Part shown: positions 5,800 through 7,990 of the stretch, one piece after another
Numbering within the stretch: position 1 is the stretch's first letter
Layout: every line of letters begins with the position of its first letter
NCBI GenBank assembly: GCA_001898095.1
Contig: MKSH01000030.1
Coordinates: forward strand, 25,483-33,472
DNA from: Solirubrobacterales bacterium 70-9
GTDB lineage: Bacteria > Actinomycetota > Thermoleophilia > Solirubrobacterales > 70-9
Direction of reading: 5' to 3'
DNA: 7,990 nt
Program-made: the position numbers and the translations under genes
The notes under the pieces: model-generated
Seen by the model: only the letters and a program-made list of their open reading frames with translations
Databases searched by the model: none
What the model was told of the DNA's origin: nothing

Positions 5800-5859
5800 G
5801 ACCCGGCCCTCTCGTAGGCGGTCACAGCCTGCCCGGACCGCCTACGAGAGGGCCGGGTC
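5800..5859. repeat. Hairpin C: 24-bp perfect stem, inverted relative of hairpin A
   Basis: Arms 5800-5823 and 5836-5859 are perfectly complementary over 24 bp with a 12-base loop. Read on the minus strand, bases 5839-5820 match the tip of hairpin A (5500-5519) at 19 of 20 positions, including TCCGGGCAGGCTGTG. The next part of the stem also matches: TCTCG, then TA in place of C, then GGC. The outer stems differ. It lies 118 bp upstream of the mutase gene. Confidence 0.6.
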
Positions 5860-5977
5860 CCTTGCCCCGTCCCTTCCAGTCTCCTCCCGATCCCTCGCCC
5901 CGCCACCGAACCGACTCGACCAGAGGGTCCCCCGTCCGTCCCCCATCGCGTCCGAGTGAATAGTGTTCCTCGTTGCA

Positions 5978-6403
5978 ATGGAGGCCGCCACCGCACGCAA
6001 GGTCCGAGTCGTCGTCGCCAAGCCCGGCCTCGACGGGCACGATCGCGGCGCGAAGATCATCGCCCGCGCTCTGCGCGACGCCGGCATGGAGGTCATCTAC
6101 ACCGGGCTTCACCAGACCCCGGAGCAGATCGCCGAGACGGTGATCCAGGAGGACGCCGACGCGGTCGGCCTCTCGATCCTCTCCGGCGCCCACATGACGC
6201 TGGTGCCGAAAGTGGTGGAGCTGCTGAAGGCGCAGGGGGTCGACGACGTGCTGGTCACGGTGGGGGGGACGATCCCCGCCGACGACATCCCCGAGTTGAA
6301 GAAGCTCGGCGTCGCCGAGGTGTTCACGCCGGGATCGGGTACCGACGACATCGTCGAGTTCATCCGTGAGGGCGCCGCGGAGCGCCACGCCGCCGGCGCC
6401 TAG
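5978..6403 (+). CDS. Methylmalonyl-CoA mutase small subunit / stand-alone cobalamin (B12)-binding domain protein
   Basis: This encodes 141 aa, a single B12-binding Rossmann-like domain. The base-off/His-on motif DxHxxG is D19-G-H21-D-R-G24 in [14 protein letters not shown]21 is the expected lower cobalt ligand. SILSGAH (66-72) and [12 protein letters not shown] (93-104) are the other corrinoid-binding loops. The sequence fits the separate small subunit of two-subunit methylmalonyl-CoA (or related acyl-CoA) mutases, which isomerise methylmalonyl-CoA to succinyl-CoA with adenosylcobalamin. The catalytic large subunit is not in this window. The ATG at 5978 gives the usual short lead-in ([13 protein letters not shown]) but has no Shine-Dalgarno. 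An in-frame GTG at 5963, behind GAGTGA (5954-5959), would add five residues and is a real alternative. It reads toward the ETF operon. Other B12-dependent mutases, such as isobutyryl-CoA mutase, share this domain. Confidence 0.9.
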   Translation: MEAATARKVRVVVAKPGLDGHDRGAKIIARALRDAGMEVIYTGLHQTPEQIAETVIQEDADAVGLSILSGAHMTLVPKVVELLKAQGVDDVLVTVGGTIPADDIPELKKLGVAEVFTPGSGTDDIVEFIREGAAERHAAGA

Positions 6404-6407
6404 GCTT

Positions 6408-6431
6408 AAATACGCGGTATTCCACGTATTT
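6408..6431. promoter_or_regulatory. AT-rich overlapping dyads just past the mutase stop
   Basis: AAATACG (6408-6414) pairs with CGTATTT (6425-6431), and its AATAC core also pairs with the nearer GTATT (6409-6413 with 6417-6421). This gives two mutually exclusive stems in one of the few AT-rich patches. It begins four bases after the stop codon, so it may serve as a weak terminator, or as an operator for the downstream promoter. Confidence 0.35.
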
Positions 6432-6439
6432 GTGCTACA

Positions 6440-6459
6440 CGGATCTGTGCACAGGTCCG
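6440..6459. promoter_or_regulatory. 20-bp near-perfect palindrome upstream of the etf promoter
   Basis: CGGATCTGTG and CACAGGTCCG are reverse complements except for one position; the central CTGTGCACAG is perfect. It covers the place where a -35 box would lie if TATAGT (6473-6478) is the -10, so it may bind an activator or repressor of the etf operon. Confidence 0.4.
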
Positions 6460-6472
6460 CACCCTTAGCGGA

Positions 6473-6478
6473 TATAGT
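6473..6478 (+). promoter_or_regulatory. Putative etf -10 element (TATAGT)
   Basis: TATAGT differs from TATAAT at one base and stands out in this GC-rich sequence. Transcription would begin near 6485, giving a leader of about 115 nt before etfB. At 17-bp spacing the -35 position reads CACAGG, which is not canonical, so an activator may be needed. TAACAT (6513-6518) is a weaker alternative. Confidence 0.4.
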
Positions 6479-6483
6479 GCTGA

Positions 6484-6499
6484 TTGACTGATCAGTCAA
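6484..6499. promoter_or_regulatory. Perfect 16-bp palindrome TTGACTGATCAGTCAA, operator of the etf operon
   Basis: The two 8-base halves are exact reverse complements. Size and symmetry suit a dimeric helix-turn-helix repressor, of which the TetR family commonly controls acyl-CoA metabolism genes (inference; no such regulator is in the window). It covers the start site predicted from TATAGT, a position where binding would repress. Its left half also resembles a -35 box (TTGACT), but no -10 follows at 16-18 bp. Confidence 0.6.
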
Positions 6500-6531
6500 C
6501 CGCGAATCCCGATAACATGCCCGGCCGCGAA

Positions 6532-6560
6532 GGGGCCGTGAAGGCGCAAGGCGCCGCCCC
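6532..6560 (+). other. GC-rich stem-loop in the etf leader
   Basis: GGGGC (6532-6536) pairs with GCCCC (6556-6560), enclosing a tighter stem GGCGC-AAG-GCGCC (6543-6555), with six extra bases on the 5' side. It ends about 25 bases before the Shine-Dalgarno. A leader structure affecting translation is possible; I cannot match it to a known riboswitch class. Confidence 0.3.
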
Positions 6561-6599
6561 CTCCGCAGACCGAGAACCGTTCCCCAAGGAGGCCTCAAC

Positions 6600-7391
6600 T
6601 TGAAGATCTGCGTCCTGGTCAAGGAGGTGCCTGACGCCGCGGTCCAGAAGCGCATCGACCCGAGCACGATGCGCCTCGACCGCAGCGGTGAGAAAAACCT
6701 CAACCCCTTCGACACGCACGCCCTCGAGGCGGCCATGCAGATCAAGGAGGGTGGCGCGATCCCGGTCGAGGAGGTCGTCGCGGTGACCATGGGTCCCGAA
6801 TCCGCCGTCCGTGCCCTGCACAAGGCCGTTGCCCTCGGCGCCGACCGTTCGGTGCAGCTGACCGACGATGCCCTGGCCGGCTCCGACGCCTGCGCCACCG
6901 GCTACGCGCTGGCCAAGGTGCTCGAGGCCGAGAGCCCCGACCTGGTCCTGCTCGGCCAGCAGTCGGACGACGGCGAGTGCTACACGATGGGCGCGATCGT
7001 CGCCGACCACCTGCAGATGCCCTCGCTGACCCAGGTGATCAAGATCGACGTCGACGGCGGCAAGCTCCGCTGCGAGCGCCAGGCCGAGTACGGCTACGAC
7101 ACCGTCGAGATCGAGCTGCCGGCCGTAATCAGCGTCGGCGACGCGATCAACGAGCCGCGCTACCCGTCGCTGAAAGCGATCATGGGCGCGAAAAAGAAGC
7201 CGCTCGACAACAAGGGCACCGGCGACGTCGGCATCGACGCCGGTCAGGTCGGCGAAGCCGGCTCGAAGACGAAAGTCCTGGCGCTGAACCCGCCCCCGGC
7301 GAAGGAAGCGGGCGAGATCATCGAGGACGAGGACACCAACGAGACGGTCGAAAAGATCGTCGCCTGGCTGGACGAAAGGAAACTGATCTAG
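6600..7391 (+). CDS. etfB: Electron transfer flavoprotein, beta subunit
   Basis: This encodes 263 aa, normal for ETF beta. With the alpha subunit it forms the heterodimer that carries electrons from acyl-CoA dehydrogenases toward the quinone pool; beta binds AMP and contacts the dehydrogenase. Family features are VLVKEVPD (5-12), NPFDTHALEAA (35-45), VTMGPESAVRALHKAVALGADR (62-83), the nucleotide-binding GQQSDDGE (119-126), ERQAEYGYDTVEIELPAV (159-176), and the recognition-loop block NEPRYPSLKAIMGAKKKPL (184-202), which closely resembles that of mitochondrial ETF beta. The start is TTG at 6600, fixed by a perfect AAGGAGG (6586-6592) seven bases upstream and by the conserved MKICVLVKEV; there is no in-frame ATG until residue 24. 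It is first in the etfBA operon, behind a leader with palindromic operators. Confidence 0.97.
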   Translation: MKICVLVKEVPDAAVQKRIDPSTMRLDRSGEKNLNPFDTHALEAAMQIKEGGAIPVEEVVAVTMGPESAVRALHKAVALGADRSVQLTDDALAGSDACATGYALAKVLEAESPDLVLLGQQSDDGECYTMGAIVADHLQMPSLTQVIKIDVDGGKLRCERQAEYGYDTVEIELPAVISVGDAINEPRYPSLKAIMGAKKKPLDNKGTGDVGIDAGQVGEAGSKTKVLALNPPPAKEAGEIIEDEDTNETVEKIVAWLDERKLI

Positions 7392-7990
7392 ATGGCAGGC
7401 ATCCTGGTTTACGCCCTCCACGACGACGAGGGCAACTTCAACAAAAACAGCCTGGGAGCCATCTCCGAGGCCGCCAAGCTGGCCGCTGAGATCGGCGGAG
7501 AGGCGAGCGCGCTGGTGGTCGGCGACGTCTCCGACGACGCTGCCGCGGGGCTCGGCAAATACGGCGCCGCCAAGGTCTACCGGGCCAAAGGCGTGCCGGA
7601 GGGCCTCGCCCAGCCGATCGTCGACGCGATGGCCAAGGTCATCGCCGACAACGGCATCGGCTACGCGCTGTTCGGCGGCGGTCTGCTCGGCTTCGAGATC
7701 GGGGCCGGCCTCACCGCCCGTCTCGGCGCCGGCGTGACGATGGAGGTCACCGCGGTCAAAGTCCAGGACGGCAAGCTCGTGGTCGAGCGTCCGATCCTGC
7801 AGGACTCGGAGATCGCCGACGTCGGTTACGTCTCCGAGCCGGGGATCATCATCGGCCGCCTCAACGCGTTCGACATGAACGAGAGTGGCGGCACCGCCGC
7901 GGTCGAGGACGTCGAGGTCGAGCTCTCGGCCTGGTCGTCGAAGGCGACCCTGGTGCAGCGCGGCGAGCAGCGCGGCGCCGACGTGAACAT
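7392..7990 (+). CDS. etfA: Electron transfer flavoprotein, alpha subunit (3' end outside window)
   Basis: The ATG at 7392 directly follows the etfB TAG with no gap, so the two subunits are surely co-transcribed. A total of 199 codons are seen; full-length alpha is usually a little over 300 residues. The N-terminal alpha/beta domain is present: GILVYALHDDEGNFNKNSLGAISEAAKLA (3-31), ALVVGDV (40-46), LFGGGLLGFEIGAGLTARLGAGVTMEVTAVK (93-123) and ERPIL (132-136). The C-terminal FAD-binding domain lies beyond the window. The segment after ERPIL, with GIIIGRLNAF (151-160), replaces the common VTVRPGAF form but keeps the final aromatic turn. No separate ribosome binding site is needed if translation is coupled; the end of etfB offers GAAAGGAAA (7374-7382). 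Confidence 0.96.
   Translation, partial: MAGILVYALHDDEGNFNKNSLGAISEAAKLAAEIGGEASALVVGDVSDDAAAGLGKYGAAKVYRAKGVPEGLAQPIVDAMAKVIADNGIGYALFGGGLLGFEIGAGLTARLGAGVTMEVTAVKVQDGKLVVERPILQDSEIADVGYVSEPGIIIGRLNAFDMNESGGTAAVEDVEVELSAWSSKATLVQRGEQRGADVN

Larger units (their letters stand above)
5443..5977. other. 535-bp non-coding region with three long perfect hairpins
   Basis: I find no gene here. Open frames exist on both strands, but they lack ribosome binding sites and recognisable protein sequence and run through the palindromes. Contents in order: an inverted pair GGGACC/GGTCCC (5454-5459, 5475-5480); hairpin A (5480-5539); small stems CTTCC/GGAAG (5545-5558) and GCGCA/TGCGC (5560-5576); hairpin B (5615-5663); a direct repeat CCCCGAGACCCG (5756-5767 and 5794-5805); hairpin C (5800-5859); and a pyrimidine-rich tract to about 5950. 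A small AT-rich patch at 5957-5968 precedes the mutase gene and holds TAGTGT (5961-5966), a weak -10 candidate. Confidence 0.7.

Noticed and set aside
5480..5859. Hairpins A and C as ends of one insertion sequence or MITE
   Set aside because: They are inverted relative to each other, but the sequence between them encodes no transposase, there is no visible target duplication, and the conserved part is the tip, not the ends.
5411..5996. Several 80-180 codon frames through the hairpin region
   Set aside because: They read through the palindromes, share a GGHSLPGPP stretch only because hairpins A and C share a tip, and lack ribosome binding sites and family motifs.
6532..6560. Known riboswitch in the etf leader
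   Set aside because: The stem-loop matches no riboswitch core I can recall, and ETF genes are not usual riboswitch targets.
6492..7421. 309-codon minus-strand frame opposite etfB
   Set aside because: Antisense shadow; etfB has a perfect ribosome binding site and full family motifs.

Overview
The window is very GC-rich, with codons ending mostly in G or C. It has a TTG start behind a perfect Shine-Dalgarno, an ATGA overlap between genes, and TAnnnT-type -10 elements. The gene set points to a high-GC actinobacterium: an HxlR regulator with a C-terminal Cys tail, a PaaI thioesterase remnant, M17 aminopeptidase, thiolase, a stand-alone B12-binding mutase subunit and ETF. Thermoleophilia (Solirubrobacterales-like) is my best guess, made from the feel of the protein sequences and not from any search.

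Layout. (1) Bases 1-475, minus strand: an HxlR-family regulator that runs off the left edge. (2) Bases 476-581: a divergent control region with two copies of a 17-bp dyad, GGTTGCATnACnAAACC, around a plausible rightward promoter. (3) Bases 582-1063, plus strand: a 51-aa ORF of unknown function overlaps (GTGA) what looks like a broken PaaI-type thioesterase. The thioesterase keeps its N-terminus and the PIGVVHGG active-site segment but has lost the sequence between them and everything after. (4) Bases 1009-2451, minus strand: an intact leucyl aminopeptidase (pepA). (5) Bases 2560-5442, plus strand: acetyl-CoA acetyltransferase, HAD-IB hydrolase and an EamA/DMT transporter, probably one transcript. 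(6) Bases 5443-5977: a 535-bp non-coding stretch with three long perfect hairpins. (7) Bases 5978-6403, plus strand: the cobalamin-binding small subunit of methylmalonyl-CoA mutase. (8) Bases 6404-6599: an operator-rich leader with three palindromes. (9) Bases 6600-7990, plus strand: etfB and the first 199 codons of etfA.

How the genes fit together. Thiolase, the mutase small subunit and ETF belong to acyl-CoA metabolism. Thiolase cleaves or forms acetoacetyl/3-ketoacyl-CoA, ETF takes electrons from acyl-CoA dehydrogenases, and methylmalonyl-CoA mutase connects propionyl-CoA to succinyl-CoA. The perfect 16-bp palindrome in front of etfB suggests repressor control of the ETF operon. PepA and the transporter are housekeeping or unrelated neighbours.

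The most unusual signal is in region 6. Two hairpins about 300 bp apart, in opposite orientation, share a nearly identical 20-nt tip and the base of that tip. Their stems differ, yet each stem is perfectly self-complementary, with paired (covarying) changes. A third perfect hairpin with an unrelated sequence lies between them. I see no CRISPR array, tRNA, rRNA, transposase or phage gene.
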